Source: Candidatus Pelagibacter communis
GTDB lineage: Bacteria; Pseudomonadota; Alphaproteobacteria; Pelagibacterales; Pelagibacteraceae
Length of the DNA: 64,000 nucleotides
Direction of reading: 5' to 3'
NCBI RefSeq assembly: GCF_001180165.1
Contig: NZ_CVSQ01000052.1
Span: 1 to 64,000, forward strand
Part shown: piece by piece, positions 7,962 to 16,668 of the stretch
Layout: each line of letters opens with the position of its first letter
Position numbering within the stretch: the stretch's first letter is position 1
Translations under genes and position numbers: made by a program
The notes under the pieces: model-generated
Databases searched by the model: none
The model's input: only the letters and a program-made list of their open reading frames with translations
Told to the model about the DNA's origin: nothing

Positions 7962-9577
7962 TTTTCTCTTAGAATATATTTAGATGTAAACATAATAAAT
8001 ATAGTTGCAATTAAAATTAAAAATAATGATGGAACTGCTGCAGCTTCTAACAGATCCTCAGATGCAGATATATAAGCTGTTGTAGCAAAAGTTTCAAAAT
8101 TAAATGGTCTTAAAATAAGTGTTATTGGCAGCTCTCTTATTATTTCTAAAGAAATCAATATAGCTACAAATAAAAGAGAATTTCTTAAGAAAGGAACGTG
8201 AATATTCATGAAGGTTTTCTTTTTGGAATAACCAAGCAGATATGAACTTTCATCAACTGAAATATTTATTTTTTCATAGCCTGACTTAATTCCATTAAAT
8301 GCTAATGAATAAAATCTTACAAAATAAACTAAAACAAGACCAAGAACAGAACCAATAAAGATTTTTTTAATAGACAAAAATCCTAGAGTTTTAACAATGT
8401 TTTCATCAAACCAAGCGATAAAAGTAATAAATGCTACAGCTAAAATAACACCTGGAATAGCATAACCTGATATGGATATAGTTGATAAAAAATTTAAAAC
8501 CTTATTTCTAGATACTCTATTTCCATAATTTGAAATTAAAGAAAACAAAATCAAGACTATGCTAGATAAAATCACCAAATAAATTGTATTTAAAGTGAGT
8601 GAAATTACATCAATATCATAAAGATTTTCTGGAAATTTAATTGTCCAATATAACATTTGGCTTAAAGGAAATAAAAAACTTAAAAAGAAAATAATAAAAC
8701 AAAACAAAAATGCAAAAAAAGATTTTTTTCCAGACAATGTAATTTTTTCTTTTTGTTTAAATCCACCTCTTGAATTAAAATGGTATTTGGCTTTTTTTCT
8801 AGAAAAATTCTCAATTATAAAACATGCAAATATAAATATTAGTAAGAAAAAGGACAATCTATTTGAAAAAGCCAAGTCATCAAATGTAATCCATGAATTA
8901 TAAATTCCAGTGGTTAAGGTGTTTATTGAAAAAAAATCAACTGCACCAAATTCTGCTAATGTTTCCATTGCAACAAGAGATAATCCAGCGACTATAGCTG
9001 GCCTAGCAGCTGGTAATATCAAAGAATATAAAGATTTGAATTTTGAAAAACCTAAACTTCTTCCTAAATCAATTAAGTTTTGAGATTGATATAAAAATGA
9101 GGCTCTAGAAAGTATATATACATAAGCGTATAATGAAAATGAAAGAGAAAGTACTGCTCCAAGAAGACCATCGAACTTTGGGATATGTTTGTTGTATTCC
9201 CCTTCTCCAAATAAATTTGTCAATATTGTAAAAGCTGTTCCATAATTTTCAAAAAAGGCCGTCAAAGAATATGCATAAATGTAAGGTGGAACAGCGAAAG
9301 AAAGTATAAGACCCCATTTAAAGAACTCACTAAAAGGAAATTTATAAAATGAAACCAAGTATGCAGATGTACTGCCTATTATAAATGTTAGGATTAAGAC
9401 GCAGAATAGTAGTGTGAAAGAATTAAAAATATATTCAAATAAAAAAGTATCTTTTAATACTTGATAATAATTTGAGGTCTCTTCAAAAAAACTAAAAAAA
9501 ACTGTTACGATTGGAATTAATACGCCTATAGACACCAATAAAGAGGATAGAAACCAGATATTTAAATTCTTTAACAT
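7958..9577 (-). CDS. fbpB: Iron(III) ABC transporter permease, fused double module
   Basis: A 539-residue integral membrane protein with about twelve helices in two homologous halves. The first half carries the permease EAA-type loop around residue 170 (DLGRSLGFSKFKSLYSLILP), and the second carries SSYLLGYSKKKTFMNIHVP around residue 445. This matches the FbpB/SfuB iron permease architecture and length. It overlaps the ATPase gene by 4 nt and follows the peroxiredoxin by 40 nt; the binding protein is three genes upstream. Confidence 0.88.
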   Translation of the reverse strand: MLKNLNIWFLSSLLVSIGVLIPIVTVFFSFFEETSNYYQVLKDTFLFEYIFNSFTLLFCVLILTFIIGSTSAYLVSFYKFPFSEFFKWGLILSFAVPPYIYAYSLTAFFENYGTAFTILTNLFGEGEYNKHIPKFDGLLGAVLSLSFSLYAYVYILSRASFLYQSQNLIDLGRSLGFSKFKSLYSLILPAARPAIVAGLSLVAMETLAEFGAVDFFSINTLTTGIYNSWITFDDLAFSNRLSFFLLIFIFACFIIENFSRKKAKYHFNSRGGFKQKEKITLSGKKSFFAFLFCFIIFFLSFLFPLSQMLYWTIKFPENLYDIDVISLTLNTIYLVILSSIVLILFSLISNYGNRVSRNKVLNFLSTISISGYAIPGVILAVAFITFIAWFDENIVKTLGFLSIKKIFIGSVLGLVLVYFVRFYSLAFNGIKSGYEKINISVDESSYLLGYSKKKTFMNIHVPFLRNSLLFVAILISLEIIRELPITLILRPFNFETFATTAYISASEDLLEAAAVPSLFLILIATIFIMFTSKYILREK

Positions 9578-9617
9578 TAAGGGTCTTATAATATAAAAAA
9601 ATTTTTTTAATATGATT

Positions 9618-10163
9618 TTACTTTGAAACAGAAAGGTATTTTAGTGTATTTTCTGGTGTTGTTTCTATATACGGGTCATCATCTGAGCCTGAATTATTAA
9701 TTCCAGGCTCTTGCCACCATTTTTCAACAATACCGTCATTAATGACTGCCATATATCTCCAACTTCTTTGGCCAAATCCATCATGGTCTTTGGAGATTAA
9801 CATTCCCATATATTTTGTAAAAAGTCCTGATCCATCTGGTATTACTTTAACATTAGAAATACTCATTTTTTTTGCCCAAGCATTCATGACGTATGAGTCA
9901 TTTACTGAACAACAATAAATTTCGTCAATACCAAGTTTTTTTAATTCATCAGCATTTTTTTCAAATCCAGGTAATTGCTGAGAGGAGCATGTTGGTGTAA
10001 ATGCACCGGGTAAACTAAATAAAATTACTCTTTTATTTTTAAAAAAATCATCAGTAGATTTATTTGTCCACTTCCCACCAATTGCACATGCAATTTCATT
10101 ATCCGAAGTATCACCTTCTCTAATTCTAAAAGTTACTTGGGGTATTTTAAATCCTTCAATCAT
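9618..10163 (-). CDS. Peroxiredoxin, Prx5-like
   Basis: A 181-residue thioredoxin-fold peroxidase with the peroxidatic site PGAFTPTCSSQQLPG (C59), which is the Prx5/AhpE-type signature. It should reduce peroxides in the cytosol using thiols or glutaredoxin. The gene is unusual in lying between the iron binding protein and the iron permease on one strand, downstream of a Fur-type box. Peroxide defence coupled to iron uptake would limit Fenton chemistry, which is inference. A structured spacer (10174-10229) lies just upstream of its ATG. Confidence 0.88.
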   Translation of the reverse strand: MIEGFKIPQVTFRIREGDTSDNEIACAIGGKWTNKSTDDFFKNKRVILFSLPGAFTPTCSSQQLPGFEKNADELKKLGIDEIYCCSVNDSYVMNAWAKKMSISNVKVIPDGSGLFTKYMGMLISKDHDGFGQRSWRYMAVINDGIVEKWWQEPGINNSGSDDDPYIETTPENTLKYLSVSK

Positions 10164-10173
10164 ATTTTTTTAA

Positions 10174-10229
10174 TGCCCACGACAATTTTTAGGAAAGGGT
10201 AAAGATCCTAAAGGAGAGTGACGTGGGCA
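10174..10229 (-). promoter_or_regulatory. Nested stem-loop RNA element upstream of the peroxiredoxin
   Basis: The outer 8-bp stem pairs TGCCCACG with CGTGGGCA (10174-10181 with 10222-10229). The inner 7-bp stem pairs TTTAGGA with TCCTAAA (10188-10194 with 10206-10212) around an 11-base loop. Both stems are perfect and unusually GC-rich for this genome. The element lies in the 88-nt gap between the 61-residue ORF and the peroxiredoxin. It could be an attenuator, an mRNA-processing or stabilising element, or an uncharacterised riboregulator. It lacks a clean U-tract and matches no riboswitch that I know. Confidence 0.6.
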
Positions 10230-10251
10230 CCGTCTAAAAAGAAATATATCA

Positions 10252-10437
10252 TCATTTAAAAGGAGTGAGGATGTCTAAAGCCTCGTCTTTTTCAATCTCA
10301 GATAATTTTCTATTATTTATTTTTCTTTTAATCTTTTCACACTCTGATGAGCATGGTTCACATGTTATCTGACCCTCAAGTGAACCGCTCATGACAGAAG
10401 AATTACTTAAATCAAAATTAAATAAATTCTTTTTCAC
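10252..10437 (-). CDS. 61-residue cysteine-cluster protein in the iron operon
   Basis: I do not recognise this protein. It starts with GTG six nt after the binding-protein stop, and GGAAG in the last codons of that gene is a plausible ribosome-binding site. There is no signal peptide. Cysteines C26, C29 and C33 (CEPCSSEC) form a compact cluster, followed by a charged helical tail ending in LTPFK. Its position inside an iron-uptake operon and the cysteine cluster suggest metal or redox binding, but nothing proves it. An internal ATG (M16) would give a 46-residue form that keeps the cluster. Confidence 0.6.
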   Translation of the reverse strand: MKKNLFNFDLSNSSVMSGSLEGQITCEPCSSECEKIKRKINNRKLSEIEKDEALDILTPFK

Positions 10438-10443
10438 TATGTG

Positions 10444-11472
10444 TTACTTCCAACCAGCAGCTGTCATAACTTCTAATGCAGCAGCTTGATTTTTTCCATA
10501 AGTTGAAACTTTAGTTACTAAATCTTGTTTAAAATCTAACCCTAAATTATTCACAACTAATGGACTTGGAGAAACACCATCAATCATTGGAAACTCAAAC
10601 GTATTATTCGTAAAGTGTTCCTGAGACTCTGGTGATAACAAAAAGTCAACAAGTGCAATCGCGTTTGCTTTATTAGGTGCACCTTTAACTAAAGCAGCAC
10701 AACTAATATTCATGTGTGTTCCTCTACCTTGCTGGTTAGGGAAAAACGCTTTAACTTTTTTTGCAGCTGCTTGTTGTTCAGCACCTTTTTTACCTGAAAG
10801 CATAAGTGCTAAATAATAAGTGTTAGCTACTGCAATATCAGCTTCGCCAGCTGCTACTGCCATAATTTGAGCTCTATCGTTTCCTTTTGGCTCTCTTGCC
10901 ATATTAGCAACAACACCTTTTGCCCATTCAGCTGTAGCTTTTTTTCCATTATTTGCAATTAATGAAGCTACAAGAGATTTATTATAAATATTGCTAGATT
11001 TTCTTATTACTAATCTACCTTTCCATTTTGGATCAGCTAAACCTTCATAAGTCAAACCTGATAACTCAGCTCCACTAACTCTCTCAGGTGAGTAATAAAT
11101 AATTCTTGCTCTTTTTGCTACTCCAACCCACTTATTAGTTCTAAAGTTTTTTGGAACAGAAGCTTTGATTGTTGCAGATGATAATCCGCCTTGAAGCAAA
11201 CCTTTTGCATCCATAGCACCACATCTTCCAGCATCCGCAGTAATATAAAGATCAGCTGAAGAATCTGCTCCTTCTTCGGCTATTCTTTTTTCTAAAGCTC
11301 CTGATTTGCCATTAATTAAATTTACTTTAATCCCTGTAGCTGCTGTAAATTTTCCATACATTTCAGCATCAGCCTTATAATGCCTTGCATTAAATACATT
11401 TACCTCATTCGCAATCGCAAAAGTTGATACAAATAAAGATGTAATTAACGCTAAAATTGATAATTTTCCCAT
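10444..11472 (-). CDS. fbpA: Iron(III) ABC transporter periplasmic binding protein
   Basis: A 342-residue secreted protein with a signal peptide of about 21 residues (cut after AIA). The mature start EVNVFNARHYKADAEMYGKF and the C-lobe segment NTYYLALML with paired tyrosines are typical of FbpA/FutA ferric-binding proteins. It captures Fe(III) in the periplasm for the FbpBC-type permease and ATPase encoded downstream. AAGGAG precedes the ATG. A Fur-like operator lies 50 bases upstream, so iron repression is expected. It is the first gene of the iron operon. Confidence 0.9.
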   Translation of the reverse strand: MGKLSILALITSLFVSTFAIANEVNVFNARHYKADAEMYGKFTAATGIKVNLINGKSGALEKRIAEEGADSSADLYITADAGRCGAMDAKGLLQGGLSSATIKASVPKNFRTNKWVGVAKRARIIYYSPERVSGAELSGLTYEGLADPKWKGRLVIRKSSNIYNKSLVASLIANNGKKATAEWAKGVVANMAREPKGNDRAQIMAVAAGEADIAVANTYYLALMLSGKKGAEQQAAAKKVKAFFPNQQGRGTHMNISCAALVKGAPNKANAIALVDFLLSPESQEHFTNNTFEFPMIDGVSPSPLVVNNLGLDFKQDLVTKVSTYGKNQAAALEVMTAAGWK

Positions 11473-11521
11473 TAAACTCCTTAATTATTACGTTATTTTT
11501 GAGAATGAGAACTATTCTCAA

Positions 11522-11536
11522 TGAGAATGATTATCA
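11522..11536 (-). promoter_or_regulatory. Fur-type operator upstream of the iron operon
   Basis: TGAGAATGATTATCA matches the classic 7-1-7 Fur box TGATAATnATTATCA at 14 of 15 positions. It adjoins a second palindrome, ATTCTCA-A-TGAGAAT (11514-11528), and an 8-bp repeat, TTGAGAAT/ATTCTCAA (11499-11521), so several overlapping half-sites span 11499-11536. Their position upstream of the binding-protein gene predicts Fe-dependent repression. Alphaproteobacterial RirA or Irr sites look different, so a true Fur is the better guess. Confidence 0.8.
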
Positions 11537-11595
11537 ATCGCAATAATGTCGCAGATTAAGGTTTATTAATAATTTAAGGGGTTTTTGACTATTAT

Positions 11596-12483
11596 CTATT
11601 TCCAGTCACCAATTTTACTGAATAAGAAATTTCTAAAAGCTTGAACTCTAGCTGTGTTTTTTAAGGATTGCGGGTACACAAAGTGTGCTTCTGTTATAGG
11701 TCCTTCTACTTTTGGAAGTACTTTAATTACGTTATTAGAATTTGATACCAAATATTCCGGAAGAGCTGCTAATCCAACACCAGACTCAACTGCCAACAAT
11801 AATCCCATTACACTATTTACTTTCATTATTGTTTTTCTTTTTTTTCCATCATGCATTCCAATTTTGAGTGCCCAATCAGGGTTATAAACTGGTGAAGGAG
11901 CACCTTTTCCAAAAGAAATGAATTTATGTTTATTTAAGTCACCTATTGTTTTTGGCATTCCATTTTTTTCTAAGTACTTATTTGATCCATAAATATAGTA
12001 CTTAATATCAACTAATTTTTTTTGAATATAATTAAGCTGTTTTGGTCTTCTCATGAAAATTCCAATATCAGCTTGTCGAGTACTTAAATCAAGTTCCTTA
12101 TCATCAAAAACTAATTCAATTTCAATTTCAGGATTAAGTCTCATAAATTCTTGAATTCTTGGTGTTAACCAGTGAGTTCCGAAACTTCTAACCGTCGTAA
12201 TTGTTAATTTGCCTGTTGGTTTATTTTTTTGATCCCCTAATGAAGTTTCTACTTCTTTAAGTTTACTTATTACTTCATGAGCTGTTTTAAATACATATTC
12301 ACCGTTTTCTGTAAGAGTTAATCCTCTTGCATGTCTTTCAAACAATTGAACTTTTAAATCTTGTTCTAATGATTGTATTTGTCTGCTAATTGCTGATTGG
12401 CTAAGGTTTAAATTGACAGTAGCATTCGTAAAGCTTCCAGCCTCAGCTACTGCGTGAAAAATTTTTAATTTGTCCCAATCCAT
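11596..12483 (-). CDS. LysR-family transcriptional regulator
   Basis: A 295-residue protein with the LysR winged helix-turn-helix at residues 1-60 (DKLKIFHAVAEAGSFT, then LSQSAISRQIQSLE) and a periplasmic-binding-like effector domain from about 90. Its ATG shares one base with the stop of the acuI-like gene (TAATG), so it is the last gene of a folE-acuI-lysR unit. Genes next to LysR regulators are often their targets, which makes control of acryloyl-CoA reduction a reasonable guess. The effector is unknown. It is convergent with nothing; its stop lies close to the Fur region of the iron operon. Confidence 0.88.
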   Translation of the reverse strand: MDWDKLKIFHAVAEAGSFTNATVNLNLSQSAISRQIQSLEQDLKVQLFERHARGLTLTENGEYVFKTAHEVISKLKEVETSLGDQKNKPTGKLTITTVRSFGTHWLTPRIQEFMRLNPEIEIELVFDDKELDLSTRQADIGIFMRRPKQLNYIQKKLVDIKYYIYGSNKYLEKNGMPKTIGDLNKHKFISFGKGAPSPVYNPDWALKIGMHDGKKRKTIMKVNSVMGLLLAVESGVGLAALPEYLVSNSNNVIKVLPKVEGPITEAHFVYPQSLKNTARVQAFRNFLFSKIGDWK

Positions 12484-13484
12484 TACTTATTTAAATCAAC
12501 TAATACCCTTCCAGAAATTTCACCTTTTAAAATTTTTGGATAAGTTTCAATCAATTCTTCTAAACTAACTGTTAAAACTGATTTTTCTAGTAAATCAAAA
12601 TCTATTAATTTTGGAGCCTCTGCCCAAATAAATTCTCTTCTTTTAATACTGCAATTAGCAGAGTCCATTCCCCAAACCTTAATACCTCTTAACATAAATG
12701 GAAGTAAATTTGTGTTAAGCTCATTACTGTTTGCATTTCCACAAACTGCTATAATTCCATTTGATTTTGTTTGAGCTATTGCGTTTGCTAAAATTTTTCC
12801 ACCTACAGTATCTACTACTCCATCCCATAAACCCTTATCTATTGGTCTTGGATCTTTATCAAATTCAGCCCTATTTATAATGTTTTTAGCACCTAATGAT
12901 TTTAAATAATCTGACTTAGAATCTTTTCCTGTTACTGCAGTTACATTATATCCTAATTTAGTTAAAGCCATCACAGCTACACTACCAACTCCACCTGTTG
13001 CACCAGTTACCAAAACATCGTTAACTTTTTCTCCTAACAAAATACTTTCTCTTGCTTGAATAGCAAAAGCACTCATTAAAGAAGTTAAACCTGCTGTTCC
13101 TAAAATCATTGCTTGTTTACTTGTCAAGCTATCTGGTTTTTTAACTAAAAAATCTCCACTTACTTTTGCAATTTGTGAAAACCCTCCAAAAAAAACTTCT
13201 CCTACTCTAAATCCAGTAAGTATTACTTCGTCACCTTCTTTAAATTTAGGATTATCACTTCCAATAACTTTTCCTGAAAAATCAATCCCCGGAATATGAG
13301 GATATTCCTTAACTAATCTTCCTCCATTTTTTAGAATCATTCCATCTTTAAAATTTAAATCTGAATATTCTACTTTTACTGTTACATCTCCATGTTTTAA
13401 AAAACTTTTATCTAAAGACTTTACTTCTCGCGAAAAATTTTCGCCTTCTTGATTAAGGACTATTGCTTTGAATTGATCGGACAC
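12483..13484 (-). CDS. acuI: Acryloyl-CoA reductase-type zinc-free MDR oxidoreductase
   Basis: A 333-residue medium-chain dehydrogenase of the YhdH/AcuI group. Features are DLNFKDGMILKNGGRL near residue 45, HIPGIDFSGKVIGSD near 65, the NADPH-binding segment VTGATGGVGSVAVMAL near 160, and the absence of structural zinc cysteines. AcuI reduces acryloyl-CoA to propionyl-CoA and detoxifies the acrylate released by DMSP lyases. A DddP-type lyase is encoded 14 kb away on the same strand, which supports that role. It lies between folE (1-nt gap) and lysR (1-nt overlap). Other enoyl-thioester substrates remain possible. Confidence 0.8.
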   Translation of the reverse strand: MSDQFKAIVLNQEGENFSREVKSLDKSFLKHGDVTVKVEYSDLNFKDGMILKNGGRLVKEYPHIPGIDFSGKVIGSDNPKFKEGDEVILTGFRVGEVFFGGFSQIAKVSGDFLVKKPDSLTSKQAMILGTAGLTSLMSAFAIQARESILLGEKVNDVLVTGATGGVGSVAVMALTKLGYNVTAVTGKDSKSDYLKSLGAKNIINRAEFDKDPRPIDKGLWDGVVDTVGGKILANAIAQTKSNGIIAVCGNANSNELNTNLLPFMLRGIKVWGMDSANCSIKRREFIWAEAPKLIDFDLLEKSVLTVSLEELIETYPKILKGEISGRVLVDLNK

Positions 13485-13485
13485 T

Positions 13486-14106
13486 TTAATCTTTTAACGT
13501 AGTGCTGATAAATCGTAAATATCTATTTTGATAACTTAAATCTTCTTTAAATTGGCCTAAGTAAAAATTAGTTACTGTTGTTGCTTGTTCTTTTTTAATG
13601 CCTCTCATAGTCATACACTGATGAGTTGAATCTATTGTAACAGCTACACCTTTTGCATCCAAAGCATCCATTAAAGTATTTGCTATCTGAACTGTTAATC
13701 TTTCTTGCGTTTGTAATCTCTTTGAAAATATTTCAACTACTCTTGCAATTTTGCTTAATCCTACAACTCTTTCATTGGGTATGTAGGCAACATGAGCTTT
13801 TCCTATAATTGGAGCCATGTGATGTTCGCAGTGACTTTGTACTGAAATATTCTTTTGAACAACCATATCGCTGTAACCTTCAACATCACCGAAAGTTTTA
13901 TCTAATACTTTTTTTGCATCCTCATTGTAACCTTGAAAATATTCTTTGAATGCTTTTACAACTCTTTTAGGAGTCTCTAACAAGCCCTCTCTTTTAGGAT
14001 CTTCACCCATCCAAGATAAAATGGTTCTGATAGCCTCTTCAGCCTCTTTGTCTGAGACCTTTTTTGTATCTATACTTTTGTCGTCTGAGTCTTTTACTAA
14101 TTTCAT
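13486..14106 (-). CDS. folE: GTP cyclohydrolase I
   Basis: A 206-residue enzyme making 7,8-dihydroneopterin triphosphate from GTP, the first step of tetrahydrofolate synthesis. Zinc ligands are visible as C93 and H96 in QSHCEHHMAPI and C164 in THQCMTMRG; KTSG-type and RLQTQERLT segments are also family-typical. The length is normal. It heads the minus-strand folE-acuI-lysR unit and is divergent from hisI. Folate supply matters in this window because most of the methyl-group catabolism passes carbon to tetrahydrofolate. Confidence 0.95.
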   Translation of the reverse strand: MKLVKDSDDKSIDTKKVSDKEAEEAIRTILSWMGEDPKREGLLETPKRVVKAFKEYFQGYNEDAKKVLDKTFGDVEGYSDMVVQKNISVQSHCEHHMAPIIGKAHVAYIPNERVVGLSKIARVVEIFSKRLQTQERLTVQIANTLMDALDAKGVAVTIDSTHQCMTMRGIKKEQATTVTNFYLGQFKEDLSYQNRYLRFISTTLKD

Positions 14107-14183
14107 AGCGCCTTTTTATACAGTAATTACCTTAATTTAAAAATATTTAATATATTTAGATATGTGCTACATAATCACCTCTT

Positions 14184-14651
14184 ATGTTCAAAAAAAGAGA
14201 AAATATCTACGATATTGAAGAGGGAAATCTTCTATCACCAAAATTTGATAATGATGGGTTAATCCCAGTTATTACTATGTGTTCAAAAACAAAGGATATT
14301 TTGATGCATGGTTATATGAATGTAGAAGCTCTTAAAAAGACAATTGAAACTAAAGAGGCACACTATTTTAGTAGATCGAGAAAAGCTATCTGGCACAAAG
14401 GTAAAACAAGTGGTTTTACTCAAAAGGTTACTGAAATAAGAATTGATGATGATCAAGACTCAATATGGATAACAGTTGATATCGGTGATGGAGCTAGTTG
14501 TCATGTTGGTTATAGATCATGTTTTTATAGATCAGTTCCTATGGGACCAATAGAAAACGGAAGAAAAGTTGAAATGGAATTTCTTGAAAAAGAAAAAAAA
14601 TTCGACCCTGAAGAAGTTTATAAAGGTCAACCAAATCCTACTAAAATTTAA
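14184..14651 (+). CDS. hisI: Phosphoribosyl-AMP cyclohydrolase
   Basis: A 155-residue enzyme of histidine biosynthesis that opens the purine ring of PR-AMP. The signature runs MLHGYMN-like (LMHGYMNVEALKKT), AHYFSRSRKAIWHKG near residue 70 and DGASCHVGYRSCFYR near 105, containing the zinc cysteines. It is about 25 residues longer than usual, with extra charged tails at both ends, and has no HisE domain. It shares one base with the DUF2237 gene downstream (TAATG). Its region upstream (14107-14183) serves both this gene and folE. Confidence 0.93.
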   Translation: MFKKRENIYDIEEGNLLSPKFDNDGLIPVITMCSKTKDILMHGYMNVEALKKTIETKEAHYFSRSRKAIWHKGKTSGFTQKVTEIRIDDDQDSIWITVDIGDGASCHVGYRSCFYRSVPMGPIENGRKVEMEFLEKEKKFDPEEVYKGQPNPTKI

Positions 14652-15025
14652 TGAGTGAAAAACAAAAAAATGTTCTAGGTGAAGACCTGGAAGAATGTTC
14701 AAATGATCCTTTAACAGGTTGGTTTCGTGATGGTTGTTGTAACACTGACGAGAATGATCATGGACTTCATACAGTTTGTGCCAAAGTTACTACCGAATGC
14801 CTAGAGTGGATGAAAGAAGCGGGTAACGATTTAATTACTCCACACCCTGAATTTGGGTTTCCGGGTTTAAAAGATGGAGATGGATGGTGTTTGTGTGCTA
14901 GTTGGTATGCAAGAGCAGTTGAGGCCGGTAAAGGATGTCCAATATTTTTGAAAAGAACCCATGAAAACACTCTTAAATATGTACCTATTGAAACTTTAAA
15001 AAAGTTTGCAATAGACTTATCTTAA
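14651..15025 (+). CDS. DUF2237 family protein
   Basis: A 124-residue soluble protein recognised as DUF2237 by KNVLGEDLEECSNDPLTGW, FRDGCCNT, GLHTVCAKVTTECLEW, and GFPGLKDGDGWCLCASWY. Eight cysteines (C17, C29, C30, C43, C49, C81, C83, C95 by my count) are a striking feature of the family and suggest metal or disulfide roles, but its function is not known. It is translationally coupled to hisI by a 1-nt overlap. Its stop codon directly abuts the stop of the convergent ETF-QO gene with no spacer. Confidence 0.8.
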   Translation: MSEKQKNVLGEDLEECSNDPLTGWFRDGCCNTDENDHGLHTVCAKVTTECLEWMKEAGNDLITPHPEFGFPGLKDGDGWCLCASWYARAVEAGKGCPIFLKRTHENTLKYVPIETLKKFAIDLS

Positions 15026-16645
15026 TTACATATTTCCATATCTTGGACCGCCGCTACCCTCTGGAGTAACCCAAGTAATATTTTGAGATGGTTCTTTAAT
15101 ATCACAAGTTTTACAATGGATACAATTTTGTGAATTAATTACAAATTTATTTACATCATTTTCTTTTTGAACTTCATACACACCTGCAGGACAATATCTT
15201 TGAGCAGGTTCATCAAATTTTTCTAAAGTATAATTGATTGGTAAATCAGGATCTTTAAGTTTTAGATGAACTGGTTGATTGTCTGCATGATTGGTGCCTG
15301 TTAGATAAACTGAACTTGTTTTATCAAAAGTAATTACATTATCGTATTTTGGATAATCTATTTTTGGCATTTGATTGGCAGGTTTTAATGTTTCATGATC
15401 AGCATGTTTATGTTTAAGTGTAAAAGGAAGTTTTCCTCTAAATAAAATTTGATCGATACCTGTGAAAATTATTCCTAAAATTAATCCCCAGCTAAAACTG
15501 GGTTTCACGTTCCGAGCTTCATAAAGCTCTTTATGTAACCAGCTATTTTTAAATTTATCTTCATAAATAGATAAATCTTTGTTTTCTTTTAAATGTTCAT
15601 TAATTGTTTCGGCTGCAATAATCCCACTCTTCATAGCTGTATGAGAGCCTTTAATTTTTGGCATATTTAAAGTTCCAGCATCACAACCAACCAACAAAGC
15701 TCCAGGCATGAACATTTTTGGCAAACTTTGAAATCCACCTTCAATTAAAGCTCTTGCGCCGTAAGAAATTCTTTTTCCACCTTCTATAATTTTTTTAATT
15801 GTTGGATGTGTTTTAAACCTCTGAAATTCATCATATGGAGAAAGGTGAGGATTTTTGTAATCTAGACCAATTACATAGCCCAGAAAAACTTGTTTATTTT
15901 CTGCATGGTACATAAAACTCCCACCATATGTATTGTTATCTAATGGCCATCCAGCTGTATGCATAACTAAGCCCTCTTCATGATTTTTATCCTCTATTTC
16001 CCAAATTTCTTTAAAACCAATTCCATATTGTTGGGGATCTTTACCTTTGTTTAATTCAAATTTTTCAATCAATTGTTTTCCTAAGTGGCCTCTGCAACCT
16101 TCGGCAAAAACAGTTACTTTACCTAAAAGCTCAATACCTGGTTCAAAACTATCTTTTTTATTACCATCTTTATCTATACCCATATCTTGAGTTGCAACAC
16201 CTTTAACAGATCCATCTTCGTTATATAAAATTTCACTTGCTGGAAATCCTGGAAAAATCTCTACACCTAGATTCTCAGCTTGTTCTGCAAGCCATCTACA
16301 CAGATTTGCTAAACTGATAATATAATTTTTATGATTTTGTTGCACCGCAGGTAGTAGCCAAGTTGGCCAACTTAAAGATTTGGTTTTTCCTAAAAATAAA
16401 AATTTTTCTTTAGTTACTTTTGTTTTGATTGGAGAATTTAATTCTCTCCAATTTGGTAGTAATTCATCTAAAGCACGCGTTTCAAATACATTTCCACTTA
16501 AAATATGAGCTCCAATCTCTGATGCTTTTTCTAATAAACAAACATTTAGATTTGGATCTAATTGTTTTAACTTTATTGCAGCTGATAATCCTGATGGTCC
16601 TCCACCAATGATTACAACATCATATTCCATTGATTCTCTAGACAT
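15026..16645 (-). CDS. etfD: Electron transfer flavoprotein-ubiquinone oxidoreductase
   Basis: A 539-residue membrane-associated flavoprotein that passes electrons from reduced ETF to ubiquinone. It has an N-terminal FAD motif (VVIIGGGPSGLSAAIKL, residues 10-26) and a C-terminal ferredoxin-like 4Fe-4S site (RYCPAGVYEV, then NCIHCKTCDIKEP near 505-520). Length and order fit the family. It follows etfA by 23 nt in the same direction, completing a dehydrogenase-EtfB-EtfA-ETF-QO unit that drains dimethylglycine/sarcosine oxidation into respiration. Confidence 0.95.
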   Translation of the reverse strand: MSRESMEYDVVIIGGGPSGLSAAIKLKQLDPNLNVCLLEKASEIGAHILSGNVFETRALDELLPNWRELNSPIKTKVTKEKFLFLGKTKSLSWPTWLLPAVQQNHKNYIISLANLCRWLAEQAENLGVEIFPGFPASEILYNEDGSVKGVATQDMGIDKDGNKKDSFEPGIELLGKVTVFAEGCRGHLGKQLIEKFELNKGKDPQQYGIGFKEIWEIEDKNHEEGLVMHTAGWPLDNNTYGGSFMYHAENKQVFLGYVIGLDYKNPHLSPYDEFQRFKTHPTIKKIIEGGKRISYGARALIEGGFQSLPKMFMPGALLVGCDAGTLNMPKIKGSHTAMKSGIIAAETINEHLKENKDLSIYEDKFKNSWLHKELYEARNVKPSFSWGLILGIIFTGIDQILFRGKLPFTLKHKHADHETLKPANQMPKIDYPKYDNVITFDKTSSVYLTGTNHADNQPVHLKLKDPDLPINYTLEKFDEPAQRYCPAGVYEVQKENDVNKFVINSQNCIHCKTCDIKEPSQNITWVTPEGSGGPRYGNM

Positions 16646-16668
16646 ACTCTAGTTTTTAACTGTAAGGA

